A stretch of DNA of 64,000 bases from Streptomyces sp. NBC_01429 (GCF_036231945.1 NZ_CP109599.1:620001-684000); one strand, 5' to 3'; shown: positions 16,143 to 44,907, numbered from the stretch's first letter. Program-made: numbers and translations. The notes: generated by a model not told the origin, from the letters alone.

Positions 16143-18374
16143 TCACTCCGGGACGGTCACCACGTCCATCAGCCGCACGGCGGCGTCCAGGGTCTCCTCT
16201 ACCTCGCGGACCGAGCCGCCGCCCGCGATCACGTGGCCGAGCCGGTCGTAGGCGTCGCGCGGCGGCCGGACCGCACGGCCCGGGGACCCGGTGGTCACCA
16301 CACGTTCGACTCCGGGCACCCGCTCCGCCTCCGCGGTTCCCGTGATGGCCACGAGGCGTCCCGCCCGCCGCGCGGTCAGGAACCTGATGCCCGTGTGCCG
16401 GGTCCGGTCCGGGAGCAGCCGGACGGGGTAGCCGGCCGCGGCCCGCACCTGCTGCTCCAGAAGGTCGATCCCGGTCGCCGCGCGCACGAGTTCGGGGATC
16501 ATGCCGCCGGCGAGCCTGCCGTTGATCTCGATGACCGCGGGACCCGTGTCCGTCATCCTGATCTCGACGTGTGCAGGACCCCGGTCGAAGCCCACGGCCT
16601 TGAGCGCCTGGCGGGCGGCCTCGGCGAGTTCGCCGGAGGCGGCCTCCGGCAGCTCGGCGGGGAAGACATGGCCGGTCTCGACGAAGTACGGCAGCGCGCT
16701 GACGGTGCGCTGGGTCACCCCTACGCAGGTCGCCTCCCCGTGGTCGCAGAACATCTCCACGCTGTATTCGGGCCCGCGGGCGTACTCCTCCACCAGGACC
16801 TTGCGGGCGGTGGCCTGTCCGCGGACGTTCTCGGTGACGGCCAGGACGCGTGCGGCGTGCTCCGCGGCCGTGGCGGCGTCGGCGCACCACAGCACGTCCT
16901 GGGACCCCGATCCGCCCACGGGCTTGACCACGCACGGCAGACCTACGGAGGCGACGGCGCCGGCGATGTCGGCGCGGTCGCCGATCACTTCGAACGCCGG
17001 CTGCGGCACTCCCGCGTCCCTCAGCGCCACGCGGGTCAGCGACTTGTCGCGGCAGACCGTCATCGTCTCCGGGGCGTGACCCGGCAGGCCGAGCGCGGCG
17101 GCCAGCCGTGCGGTGTGTTCCAGATAGAAGTCACTGGTCGTGGTGAGCCCCGCGACGGTCCGCTCCCCGGTCGCCTCCCGAACCGCCCGGAGGACGTCCG
17201 CGTCGCTCTCGGTGTCGCAGGTGACCGTCCGGCAGCCGGTGCCGTCGAGGCCGGCGTAGCGCGCCGGGTCCTTGGCCAGCAGGACCGGCTCGAAGCCGAG
17301 CCGCACCGCGGTGCGCAGCGCGAGCATGCCGGTCCCTGTCGTGTTCGACTCCAGAAAGGCCAGGACGGGGCGGTTCCCGCGCGGGATCGAGGCGAACGAC
17401 CAACGGGTGACCGTCGTGCCGTAGGGGACCTCGGCAGGCCGGGCGGCGACGGGGCCGGCGGGCCGGTGGCGGTAGACGCTGTCGACGTAGCGGTCGCCGC
17501 GGTCCGGCAGGATTCCCACCAGGCGGGTGCCGGGCGACGCCTCGGCGGCGAGGTGGGTCAGGATCCGGTACACCGACCCGGAGGTGTTCCCGGCGAATAT
17601 CTGCTGTTCCCGGGCGAGTTGCCGGGTGGCGTCGAATGCCTCGTCGTCCGAGAGCCAGTGCACCTCGTCGAGGAGGCGGTAGTCGATGTTGTCCGGGTAC
17701 AGGCTGTTGCCCAGTCCGCTCTGTTTGCGGGCCGGTACGTCGGGCTGGCCGAAGAGCATGCTGCCGACGCAGTCGACACCGACCACCTTCAGGTCGGGCA
17801 GCCGCTCCAGCAGCGCCGCCGAGGTGCCGCACAGGGAGCCGCCGCTGCCGACGGAGCCGACCACGACGTCCGCCGTTCCCAGGTCGTCGATCAGTTCGCC
17901 GGCCAGCGTGCGGTACGCGGCCGGGTTCTGCGGGTTGTTGTACTGCTGGGGCCAGTAGGCGCCGGGCATGCCGCTCATCAGCTCCGCGAGCCGCTCCAGC
18001 CGGGCGCCCTGCCACCCCTGCCCGGTCATCGCCTCCACCACGTGGACCACGCACCCGAGGGCCTCCAGTTTGGCGAGGGTGATCGGGTCTATGCGGGGGT
18101 CCGTGACGATGTGTACGGCGTGCCCCAGGTAGGTGCCGACGAGAGCGATTCCCAGCGCCATCGTGCCGGAGGAGCTCTCCACGATGGGTGCGCCTTCCGC
18201 GAGCGCACCGGACCGGCGGGCTTCGAGGATCATCTGCCGGGCGACGCGGTCCTTCATGGCGTAGGGGTTCAGCAGCTCCAGCTTGGCGTAGACCTCGACC
18301 CCCTCGGCGGCGTCCACCCGCAGCCGTACGACCGGGGTGTTGCCTATCGCGTCGACGACGGTGTCACAACGCAT
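16143..18374 (-). CDS. PLP-dependent diamino-acid synthase fused to an ATP-grasp domain
   Basis: 743 residues in two parts. Residues about 1-330 are a cysteine-synthase-like PLP enzyme: Lys41 in NPYAMKDR binds PLP, ESSSGTMA holds the substrate carboxylate, and VGSGGSLCGTS binds the phosphate. Residues about 350-743 are an ATP-grasp ligase with CVVKPVGGSGSQDV, VLVEEYARGPEYSVE and the metal-binding EINGRLAGG. With the GHMP kinase and argininosuccinate-lyase homologue immediately upstream it matches the trio proposed for 2,3-diaminobutyrate in pacidamycin and friulimicin clusters. There, phosphothreonine is substituted by the amine of a donor amino acid. The ATP-grasp half is an addition whose substrate is unknown. 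ATG 18374 overlaps the kinase gene by 11 bases and follows GGGAG. Confidence 0.88.
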   Translation of the reverse strand: MRCDTVVDAIGNTPVVRLRVDAAEGVEVYAKLELLNPYAMKDRVARQMILEARRSGALAEGAPIVESSSGTMALGIALVGTYLGHAVHIVTDPRIDPITLAKLEALGCVVHVVEAMTGQGWQGARLERLAELMSGMPGAYWPQQYNNPQNPAAYRTLAGELIDDLGTADVVVGSVGSGGSLCGTSAALLERLPDLKVVGVDCVGSMLFGQPDVPARKQSGLGNSLYPDNIDYRLLDEVHWLSDDEAFDATRQLAREQQIFAGNTSGSVYRILTHLAAEASPGTRLVGILPDRGDRYVDSVYRHRPAGPVAARPAEVPYGTTVTRWSFASIPRGNRPVLAFLESNTTGTGMLALRTAVRLGFEPVLLAKDPARYAGLDGTGCRTVTCDTESDADVLRAVREATGERTVAGLTTTSDFYLEHTARLAAALGLPGHAPETMTVCRDKSLTRVALRDAGVPQPAFEVIGDRADIAGAVASVGLPCVVKPVGGSGSQDVLWCADAATAAEHAARVLAVTENVRGQATARKVLVEEYARGPEYSVEMFCDHGEATCVGVTQRTVSALPYFVETGHVFPAELPEAASGELAEAARQALKAVGFDRGPAHVEIRMTDTGPAVIEINGRLAGGMIPELVRAATGIDLLEQQVRAAAGYPVRLLPDRTRHTGIRFLTARRAGRLVAITGTAEAERVPGVERVVTTGSPGRAVRPPRDAYDRLGHVIAGGGSVREVEETLDAAVRLMDVVTVPE

Positions 18375-19281
18375 GCGCGCTCCCTGGTGACGTGAACGAA
18401 CGGAAGACGGTGGTGGTGCCGGGCAGCCGCGAGCATGCCGCCGAGGCGGCGAGCAGCTTGTGCCGGTGGTCGGGGTCGGCGGCGTCGAGCAGGAGGCCGA
18501 GCATGGTGCCGCTGTGGGTGCAGACCACGCCCAGAGCGCCGGTCTCGTCGCGGGCCCTGATCATGGCGTCGAGGTTCCGTTTGGGAGCCAGCCGCTGGCT
18601 GAGGACCGCGCTGCGTGTGGCGATCGCGCCCACCCGGGCGAGGTCACCCTGCTCGACGGCCGTGGCGAGGTCCCGCACCAGGCGCTCGTACTCGTGCTTC
18701 TGGGCGGCCGTGCGGCGGTGGCGGCGCTGGTTGAAGGCCACCGTGTCGAGGTGACCGCCCTCGTCGACGGCCACCACCGTGGCCGGGGGCAGAGTGCCGA
18801 GCGACGCGCGCAGCCGGACCGTCCGGTGTTCGAACACCACGATGCCCGGGTGCATCACCCCGTCCGTGGGCTCGATCGGGCGCAGCCAGCCCTCGACGGC
18901 AGCGGGCGAGGTGTCCACGCCGAGCACCGCCCCCACGGCCCTGACCGTGGCGACCAGGTCGGCGGAGGAACTGGAGAGCCCCTTCCCCACGGCCAGGCCG
19001 CTGTCGAGGACCAGCGAGCCGCCGCCGGCCCCTTGGGCGTCGAGCATGGCTCGTGCCACGCGCAGCGACTTGGTCTTGTGGGAGGGGAAGACGCTCAGCG
19101 GGCCGTCGCGGTCGTACCGGAACCACGCCCGGGTGCCGCGGGTGATCGGGAACGTGACGAGGAAGTCGACCCCGTCGGAGAACACCCCTTGCAGCAGTTC
19201 GCCGAAGGTTCCGCGGGCGGTGCCGACGCCCTCGCGCAGGTCCACGCCCGGCCGGCGGGTGACCAGCGCCGGCTCCCTCAT
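18364..19281 (-). CDS. GHMP-family amino acid (threonine) kinase
   Basis: 305 residues. The GHMP ATP-binding motif GKGLSSSSADL lies near residue 110, the N-terminal RGTFGELLQG segment resembles PduX-type threonine kinases, and a C-terminal glycine-poor motif (GALGVVCTHSGTMLGLL) is present. The start overlaps the stop of the lyase gene (ATGA), which implies translational coupling. Beside a PLP beta-replacement enzyme and an argininosuccinate-lyase homologue, its likely role is to phosphorylate L-threonine (or L-serine) so that the PLP enzyme can replace the phosphate with an amine. The kinase family is clear; the substrate is inferred from the neighbours. Confidence 0.85.
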   Translation of the reverse strand: MREPALVTRRPGVDLREGVGTARGTFGELLQGVFSDGVDFLVTFPITRGTRAWFRYDRDGPLSVFPSHKTKSLRVARAMLDAQGAGGGSLVLDSGLAVGKGLSSSSADLVATVRAVGAVLGVDTSPAAVEGWLRPIEPTDGVMHPGIVVFEHRTVRLRASLGTLPPATVVAVDEGGHLDTVAFNQRRHRRTAAQKHEYERLVRDLATAVEQGDLARVGAIATRSAVLSQRLAPKRNLDAMIRARDETGALGVVCTHSGTMLGLLLDAADPDHRHKLLAASAACSRLPGTTTVFRSFTSPGSAHAL

Positions 19282-20768
19282 GACCGCCGCTCGGCCGTCG
19301 CCAGCAGGTCGTCCCGTCGGCGGGCGGCATCGGCGGACCGCCGTTCGCGCAGCGACCACTCGTCGGTGAGCCTCGCGAGTTCGCCGTCCTGGCCGGCGAG
19401 CATCGCGCGCACCTCGTCGGGGTGGGACGAGCCGGCCGACCGCTTGGCCCGCAGTCCTTCGTCCACGTCGAAGGCGGCGACGAGGAGGGCGTCGGCGCGC
19501 GCGACCTCGTAATCCTCGTCGGCGCAGAGCGCGGCCAGCAGGGCGCCGTCCGGTTCGGCGGGCCTCAGCCCCTTCTCCAGGGCGCGCTTGATGTACCGCC
19601 CGGAGATCACCTGGGCCGTCCGCCAGGGGATGCCGCACTCCAGCGTCAGCCGGTTCGCGAGGGTGAATCCTCCCAGATACTCCCCCGCGCACGCCTCGCG
19701 CATCCGGTCCGCCGAGAAGCCCGCTCCGGCGATGACCGCCCGCGTCAGCCGCAGCACCGAGCGCATGGCGTCGAACTGGGTGCGCAGGTGGCCGCCCGCC
19801 TCCTTCGACACCTCCACGGTGTTGGTGTACGCGGTGTTGCGCTGCCCGGCGGCGAGGTCGGCCGCGCACCCGGTGACGTGGGCGCACCGGCCGCGGATGC
19901 GCTCCAGTACGGGGAAGTTGCGCTTCTGCGGCATGGCCGCCGAGATGCCCGACAGCTCGTCGGGCAGCTCCAGGAAGCCGAAGCCGCTGCCGCCCCAGGC
20001 CATCAGGTCGGTGGTGAAACGGCTCAGCGTCACCGCGTACCCGGCCAGGTCGCCGGCCATCGCCAGGGCCCAGCCGCGGGAGGCGACGGCCACCAGCGCG
20101 TGCGACTGGACGCCGGAGAAGCCGAGCAGTTCGGCCATGCGCGCGCGGTCCCAGGCGAGCTCCTGGCCGGCCATCGTGCCCGAGCCGAGCGGGCAGGCGT
20201 CGGCCTCGTCGTAGGTGTGCAGCATCCTGCGCAGCGTGACCGTGGTCTCGGCGGCGAGGGCCGCGAGGTGGAAGCCGGGGCTGATGATCTGCGCGGCCTG
20301 GGCGTGGGTGTATCCCGGCATGGGCACGTCGGCGTACCGGGCGGCGAGCGAGGTGACCGCACGGCCCAACGACAGCAGGTCGGCGGCGACGGCGGTCAGG
20401 TTCTCGCGGGCGGACATCAACTGGGCGCAGACCTGGAGGTCGTTGCGGCTGCGGTCCACGTGCCACGCGGGAAACGGCGGGACGGGGCCGGACAGGACGT
20501 GCCGCTCGACAGCGAAGGAGATGTCCGACATGTTCTCCTTCGGATCGGCGCGAACGGCGTCCGGGGTGAGCGAGTCGAGCCGGGCCCCGATTCCGGCCGC
20601 CCCCGCGGCGTCCACCAGTCCCATCCGCGCGTACTCCAGCAGCAGGACCTTCTCGATGGCCAGATAGTGTCCGAGGAGGTGCTCCACCTCGTAGGCGAAC
20701 TGCGGGGCGAGCACCTCCTCGTGCCAGATGCCGCTCGGTACGCCGTCGATCCTGCCCGTCACCGCCAT
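19278..20768 (-). CDS. Argininosuccinate-lyase homologue (fumarate-releasing)
   Basis: 496 residues of the fumarase/aspartase superfamily, argininosuccinate-lyase branch. The substrate-binding HVDRSRNDLQV segment (about 103-113) and the mobile signature loop, here AAMPQKRNFPVLERIRG in place of the usual GSS-MPQKKNP form, are present. The genes beside it make arginine biosynthesis unlikely. In 2,3-diaminobutyrate clusters a homologous lyase removes fumarate from an aspartate adduct to leave the second amino group. Its start lies ten bases inside the upstream C-T gene, behind GAGGAGG, and its stop overlaps the kinase start. Confidence 0.87.
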   Translation of the reverse strand: MAVTGRIDGVPSGIWHEEVLAPQFAYEVEHLLGHYLAIEKVLLLEYARMGLVDAAGAAGIGARLDSLTPDAVRADPKENMSDISFAVERHVLSGPVPPFPAWHVDRSRNDLQVCAQLMSARENLTAVAADLLSLGRAVTSLAARYADVPMPGYTHAQAAQIISPGFHLAALAAETTVTLRRMLHTYDEADACPLGSGTMAGQELAWDRARMAELLGFSGVQSHALVAVASRGWALAMAGDLAGYAVTLSRFTTDLMAWGGSGFGFLELPDELSGISAAMPQKRNFPVLERIRGRCAHVTGCAADLAAGQRNTAYTNTVEVSKEAGGHLRTQFDAMRSVLRLTRAVIAGAGFSADRMREACAGEYLGGFTLANRLTLECGIPWRTAQVISGRYIKRALEKGLRPAEPDGALLAALCADEDYEVARADALLVAAFDVDEGLRAKRSAGSSHPDEVRAMLAGQDGELARLTDEWSLRERRSADAARRRDDLLATAERRS

Positions 20769-22402
20769 GTCGTCCTCCTCGGGCGCTTGCGTTCGAGTTC
20801 GGTGGCGAGACCGGCCACCGTCGGGTCGGCGAAGAACCTCCGGATGCTCAGCTCGGCGTCGTGGTCAGCCGCGAGGCGCGACAGCATGCGCAGGGCCTGC
20901 ACCGAGTGACCGCCCAGGTGGAAGAAGTCGTCGTGGACGTCGGTCACCGCGGTGCCGAGGACGGCGCGCCACGCGTCGGCGACCAGCTTCGCCGTCGCGG
21001 TGCGCGGCTCGCCGCCCGTGGCCGTCCGGGCGGGGCGGGGCGCCCGGGTGTCGCCCATTCGGGGCGCGACCGGGAGAGACGGCAGGGGCATGTCCGCATC
21101 GGACAGTCCCGCGACGAGCAGCGCGAGGTAGTCGGCGAGCAGTGTGTCGGCGGTGCTCTTCTCGACGAGCGCCGCGTTGTACTCGATGCGGACCGTGTCG
21201 GCCGTGACCTCCAGCAGCAGGTCGTCCTCGCAGCCGCCGGAACCGGAGGGGGCCGCCCCCGGACCGCCGCCGGCGGGCACGTGGTTGAAGGCCAGTTGGT
21301 ACAGCGGCGGCACCCCGGGCAGCCGTGGCACGGGCAGCAGTTCGACGAGGGTCTGGAAGGGGATGTCGTACCGCTCCTCGACATGGGCCGCCGCCCGTAC
21401 CCGGCCGACCAGTTCGGCGAAGGCCGGAGTGCCGCTCACATCGACCCGGACCACCAGCATGTTGACGAACGTGCCGATCATCGGCAGCAGGTCGGCCTGG
21501 CGACGGCCCGTCACCGGCAGACCGACGACGATGTCCTCCTGCTCCGAGTGGCGGTGCAGCAGGGCCACGTAGGCGGCGAGGCAGAGCATGACGGGCTCGG
21601 TGCCGAGCCGCCGTGCCGAGCCCGGCAGCGACGCGGTGACCTCCGGGGGGAGGCAGGCCCGCACCTCGGCCCCCTGGAACGTCCTGGCCGCGGGCCGCGG
21701 TCGGTCGAGCGGCAGGCGGTGGACGGGTGGCAGCCCGGCCAGCCGCGTGCGCCAGTACGCGGCCAGCTCGGCGCGCCGTGGGGGCGACAGCCGGTCGCGC
21801 TCCCGCTGGGCGTAGCCGGTGTAGCTCAGGGGCAGTTCCGGCAGTTTCGGCTCCCGCCCCTGTTCGACGGCCGCGCAGATCTCGGTGAGCTCGACGTGGA
21901 GGTTGAACCGTGAGGCGGCGTCGTAGACGACGTGGTGGGCGGCGAAGACGACCGCCCATTGCGTCTCCCCGAGCGCGAGCAGCTCCGCGCGCCACAGCGG
22001 GGCCCGCTCCAGGTCGAAGGGCAGCCGCACCAGCTCCGCCCTGCGAGACCGCCGGACGTCCGCCTGCCGGGCGTCGTCCGCGCCGGTCAGGTCGGTGTGG
22101 CGCAGCTCCGGGTCGATCCGCGGGAGTACGTACTGCGTGAGCCGTCCGTCCACGATCCGCAGGGCGGTGCGCAGGGCCTCGTGGCGCCGCACCAGCAGGG
22201 CGAAGGCGCCCCGCAGGTCGGCCTCGGTCACCTCGGCGTGCACGACCAGCTCGTCCACGATCCGGTACGCCGACGCGTCGGGTGCCATCCGGTCGGCGAA
22301 CCACACGCGTTCCTGTGCCGAGGACGCGGGGACGGCGCGCGGCGCGGCACCGGGGACCGGCTGCGGCTCGACGCTCGTCGCGCGCCCTGGTCCTGCCGTC
22401 AT
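20759..22402 (-). CDS. Stand-alone NRPS C-T didomain protein
   Basis: 547 residues. Residues about 15-445 are a condensation domain: SAQERVWFADRM opens it, and the catalytic motif reads HHVVYDA, keeping both His and the Asp but with Ala in place of the usual Gly. A Pro/Arg-rich linker follows, then a thiolation domain with DDFFHLGGHSVQALRML (attachment Ser near 505). There is no adenylation domain. The ATG at 22402 lacks a clear Shine-Dalgarno sequence and is the least certain part of the model. It lies between the A-T-TauD gene (46 bases downstream of its stop) and the lyase gene. It may shuttle or condense the residue activated by that neighbour, or add a side residue. Its position in the assembly line cannot be fixed from sequence. 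Confidence 0.82.
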   Translation of the reverse strand: MTAGPGRATSVEPQPVPGAAPRAVPASSAQERVWFADRMAPDASAYRIVDELVVHAEVTEADLRGAFALLVRRHEALRTALRIVDGRLTQYVLPRIDPELRHTDLTGADDARQADVRRSRRAELVRLPFDLERAPLWRAELLALGETQWAVVFAAHHVVYDAASRFNLHVELTEICAAVEQGREPKLPELPLSYTGYAQRERDRLSPPRRAELAAYWRTRLAGLPPVHRLPLDRPRPAARTFQGAEVRACLPPEVTASLPGSARRLGTEPVMLCLAAYVALLHRHSEQEDIVVGLPVTGRRQADLLPMIGTFVNMLVVRVDVSGTPAFAELVGRVRAAAHVEERYDIPFQTLVELLPVPRLPGVPPLYQLAFNHVPAGGGPGAAPSGSGGCEDDLLLEVTADTVRIEYNAALVEKSTADTLLADYLALLVAGLSDADMPLPSLPVAPRMGDTRAPRPARTATGGEPRTATAKLVADAWRAVLGTAVTDVHDDFFHLGGHSVQALRMLSRLAADHDAELSIRRFFADPTVAGLATELERKRPRRTTWR

Positions 22403-22448
22403 GGCGCGGGGCGGGGCGGGCGCGGCCGGAGTACGGAGCGGGCGCCGC

Positions 22449-25400
22449 TCACGCCTGCTCACCGCCGGTGTCCGGCCGGACGTGGCCGGGGATCCGCACC
22501 GCGTCCCCCATGACCACCACGATCTCGCGCTCTCCCTCGAACGGTTCGCGGCTGTGGGCCATCCGCAGGTTGTCGACGACGAGGACGTCCCCGCGTCGCC
22601 ACGGCTCGCCGACCGTGAACCGGTCGTACACGGCGTTGACGGCCTCCACGGTGGCGCCGTCGATGGCCGTGCCGTCACCCACCGCGGTGTCGAACGGCAG
22701 GCCCTGCGGCCCGTAGACGTCGGTGAGGTACTCGCGGACGGCCGGGTCCATCGTCAGCCCGTTGAGGAAGGCGATCTGGTTGAACCATCCGGGCACGCCC
22801 GTCGTGGGATGGCGTACGACGGCGGCGCGCCGCTGCCGGGTGCGCAGCCGGTCCCCGGGCAGCCACTCGTGGCCGATGCCGGCGGCGGCGCAGTACGCGT
22901 CCACCTCGGCGCGGTCGTCGGTCCCGAACGCGTCCTGCCAGGCCATGCCCACCTCGTGGTACATGCGGGTCAGCAGCCAGCCGTGGCGCTCGAAGGGGGC
23001 GACGAGGCCGGGCGGCAGCGCCTTGAGGACCTGTTGGGAGTCCGCGACGCTGGTCCGGCCGCCCCGGTCGGGGGCCGTGAGGCAGCCGAGGACCAGGGTG
23101 CCGGGGACGTCGGCGGCGTAGCTCAGTTCATGGTGCATGCACATCGGTTCGTCCGACGGCCAGTGGCTGGAGGAGTAGAGCCCCGGGGAATGGGCGGTCC
23201 TCGGGGCGAAGCCCTCGCGTTCGGTCATCGCCGTGACCCCGAGTCCTTCCGCGACCGCGGCGACATCGGCGGCGGTGCGCACACCGAGGCCGCGCAGCAG
23301 CACGGCGCCGGACTCGGCGACGGCCGCACGGACGGCGGCGCGGTGGTCGGCGGCCCAGGCGGCGGGGCCCCGGTCGGGCCGTGCGGCGAGCACGCGGGGT
23401 ACGGGCCGCGCCCCGGTGTCCGGCGCCGCGGCGGCCCTGCGGTCGAGCAGGGCGGCGACGTCCGCGACGGTGGGGGTGTCCCACAGGTCGGCGACGCTCA
23501 CCCGCCGGTCCAGGGCGATCGACAGGCGGATCGCGGAGAGCGAGGTACCGCCGAGTTCGGTGAAGCGGGAGTCGCGTCCGATCCGCTCCGGCGGCACCTT
23601 GAGCACCTGTGCCCACAGGTCCGCGATCCTCCGCTCGGTCTCCGTGGTGAACTCCGTGTCCGGCACGTACGCGGTGGCGTCCCGCTGCCGCCGGGCGAGA
23701 CCGGTCAGGGAGATCCTGTCGATCTTGCCGTTGCCGGACAGGGGCAGCTCGGGGGTGTGGTAGAGGCGCGGCGGGACCATGTACGCGGGCAGGGTCCTGG
23801 CGAGCGCCCTGGCGACCTGCTCCGCGTCCGGGGCGTCCGTTCCGGTGTAGTAGCCGACGAGCTGCGGCTCGGTGTCGGATCCGGCGACGACCACAGCGCC
23901 GTCCCGGACGCCGGAGACCTGGAGGAGCCGGTCCTCGACCTCGCCGATCTCGATCCTGAACCCGCTGATCTTGATCTGCGAGTCGCGCCGGCCCAGGTAC
24001 TCGATCTCGCCGGTGGGCAGCCAGCGGCCGAAGTCGCCCGAGCGGTAGAGGCGCTCGGACGGCCGGTGGGGGTCGCGGCCGAAGACGGCCGCCGTGCGCT
24101 CCGGGTCGTTCACGTATCCGCGGCCCACGCAGACGCCGGCGATCACGATCTCACCCGGGAAACCCACCGGGAGGAGCTGGAGCCTCTCGTCCATGACGTA
24201 GACGCGCGCGTTGCGCACGGGGTCGCCGAGCGGCACGGAGCGGTGGGCGGGCAGGGCGCGCATGACACCGTGGTTGGAGTCGTCGCTGATCTCGGTGAGG
24301 CCGTAGCAGTTGACCAGTGGCACGGTGGGGAGGGCGTCGAACCAGCGGCGTACCAGATCCTTCTTCAGCGCCTCGCCGGTGACCGCCATGACGCGCAGAC
24401 GGGGCAGCTCCCGGGGTTCCTCGGCCAGCGTGGCGAGGAGGAGTTCGAGGTACGTGGGCACCAACTGCGCCACGTGGACGCCGTGTTCGGCCAGGGCGTC
24501 GATGAACGTGCGCACGTCCATGATCACGTCCTGCTCGACGATGAGCGTCCGGCCGCCCATGAGGAGCCCGGAGACGAGCTGCCACAGCGAGATGTCGAAA
24601 CACTGCGGCGCGGTCTGCGCCACCACGTCCCCCTCCTGGACGCCGAGGTCCTCGATCTTGGCGTAGAGGTGGTTGAGGAAGCCGTCGTGCTCGCACATGG
24701 CGCCCTTGGGCTCGCCGGTGGAGCCCGAGGTGAAGTAGATGTACGCGAGCTGGTCCCCCGCCACGGCGAGGTCCAGGTCGTGGCGCGGGCCGGCTCCCGC
24801 GAGAAGGTCCGCCACGTACAGGCGCCGGGTGTCCCGGCCGGCCGGCGCCGCCTCCAGCGCCTCCTCCAGCGGCGCGACGCCGTGGTCGGCGAGCACCCAC
24901 ACGCACTCCGCCCTGGTGAGCGTGTTCGCCATCCGCTCGGCGGGGAAGTGCGGTTCGAGGGGCAGATAGCAACCGCCCGCCTTGAAGACGGCGATGACGG
25001 CCGCGAGCCATTCCAGGGTGCGTTCCGTCACCACCGCCACGACGTCCTCGGCGCCCACCCCTTCCCGGTGCAGGGCCCAGGCGATGGCGTTGGCGTTCTC
25101 GTTCACCTCGCGGTAGGTCCAGCTCCGGCCGCCCTGGACGGCGGCCACCGCGTCGGGGTGACGGCGGGCCCGCTCCTCGAACAGCTCGTGGAAACGGCGC
25201 CCCGGCAGCGGCTTCACCGGACCGGAGCAGAAGGCGATCGTCGCCTCGGTCTCCGCCTCGGACAGCAGGCCGTGGCCGGTGTGCGGTTCGTCGGGGAACT
25301 CGGTGAGCGCGCGCAGCGCGACCCGCGCGTGGCCGGCCAGGCGCTCGGCGGGGAGGTGGGGCAGCCCGGTCGCGCTCTCCCAGGCGTCGTCGGCCTCCTT

Positions 25401-25637
25401 CCGCCCGCCCGGCGCGGCCACGCGCCGGATCAGGTCGCGCCAGGTGGCGTCGGGGGAAAGGACGGGTGCCCCGGTCGCGGCGGCCGCGACCTTCAGCCGG
25501 GCGGCGGCCTCGACCGTCCCGGCGCCGACGCCGCAGGCGCGGGCGAGGCCGGTGACGGCGCCGGCCGGCCCGGCGGACGGTTCCGGGGCAGGTGTGGCCC
25601 GCGCGTCGTCCGCCCCGCGAGAGGCTGTGTCCTGCAT
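22449..25637 (-). CDS. NRPS A-T-TauD protein: trans-acting activation and hydroxylation of a diamino acid
   Basis: 1062 residues. After a roughly 130-residue extension comes an adenylation domain (about 145-650; [30 protein letters not shown]), a thiolation domain (FTELGGTSLSAIRL, about 690-740) and a C-terminal SyrP-like Fe/2-oxoglutarate dioxygenase (about 770-1050). The dioxygenase has metal residues in MHHELSYA and a distal His in NLRMAHSREPFEGER. Aligning the pocket by hand to GrsA gives D-I-W-Q-A-T-C-D-D. Two acidic residues at the end suit a substrate with an amine side chain, and from memory this resembles diaminobutyrate pockets. The T-bound amino acid is probably hydroxylated in place. 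ATG 25637 follows GAGGAGG. It directly follows the NRPS, whose module 3 lacks a working A domain, so it may load that module. Confidence 0.87.
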   Translation of the reverse strand: MQDTASRGADDARATPAPEPSAGPAGAVTGLARACGVGAGTVEAAARLKVAAAATGAPVLSPDATWRDLIRRVAAPGGRKEADDAWESATGLPHLPAERLAGHARVALRALTEFPDEPHTGHGLLSEAETEATIAFCSGPVKPLPGRRFHELFEERARRHPDAVAAVQGGRSWTYREVNENANAIAWALHREGVGAEDVVAVVTERTLEWLAAVIAVFKAGGCYLPLEPHFPAERMANTLTRAECVWVLADHGVAPLEEALEAAPAGRDTRRLYVADLLAGAGPRHDLDLAVAGDQLAYIYFTSGSTGEPKGAMCEHDGFLNHLYAKIEDLGVQEGDVVAQTAPQCFDISLWQLVSGLLMGGRTLIVEQDVIMDVRTFIDALAEHGVHVAQLVPTYLELLLATLAEEPRELPRLRVMAVTGEALKKDLVRRWFDALPTVPLVNCYGLTEISDDSNHGVMRALPAHRSVPLGDPVRNARVYVMDERLQLLPVGFPGEIVIAGVCVGRGYVNDPERTAAVFGRDPHRPSERLYRSGDFGRWLPTGEIEYLGRRDSQIKISGFRIEIGEVEDRLLQVSGVRDGAVVVAGSDTEPQLVGYYTGTDAPDAEQVARALARTLPAYMVPPRLYHTPELPLSGNGKIDRISLTGLARRQRDATAYVPDTEFTTETERRIADLWAQVLKVPPERIGRDSRFTELGGTSLSAIRLSIALDRRVSVADLWDTPTVADVAALLDRRAAAAPDTGARPVPRVLAARPDRGPAAWAADHRAAVRAAVAESGAVLLRGLGVRTAADVAAVAEGLGVTAMTEREGFAPRTAHSPGLYSSSHWPSDEPMCMHHELSYAADVPGTLVLGCLTAPDRGGRTSVADSQQVLKALPPGLVAPFERHGWLLTRMYHEVGMAWQDAFGTDDRAEVDAYCAAAGIGHEWLPGDRLRTRQRRAAVVRHPTTGVPGWFNQIAFLNGLTMDPAVREYLTDVYGPQGLPFDTAVGDGTAIDGATVEAVNAVYDRFTVGEPWRRGDVLVVDNLRMAHSREPFEGEREIVVVMGDAVRIPGHVRPDTGGEQA

Positions 25638-25707
25638 GGGGTTTCCTCCTCATCGATGACCCTGCGGCAGCTCGGTGCCCGTGCAAGGGAACGCACCCCG
25701 AACGGGG

Positions 25708-44907
<19,200 letters not shown>

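Noticed and set aside
19278..20768. Arginine biosynthesis gene argH
   Set aside because: No other arg gene is near, the signature loop is altered, and the gene overlaps a kinase and PLP synthase known from diamino-acid clusters.
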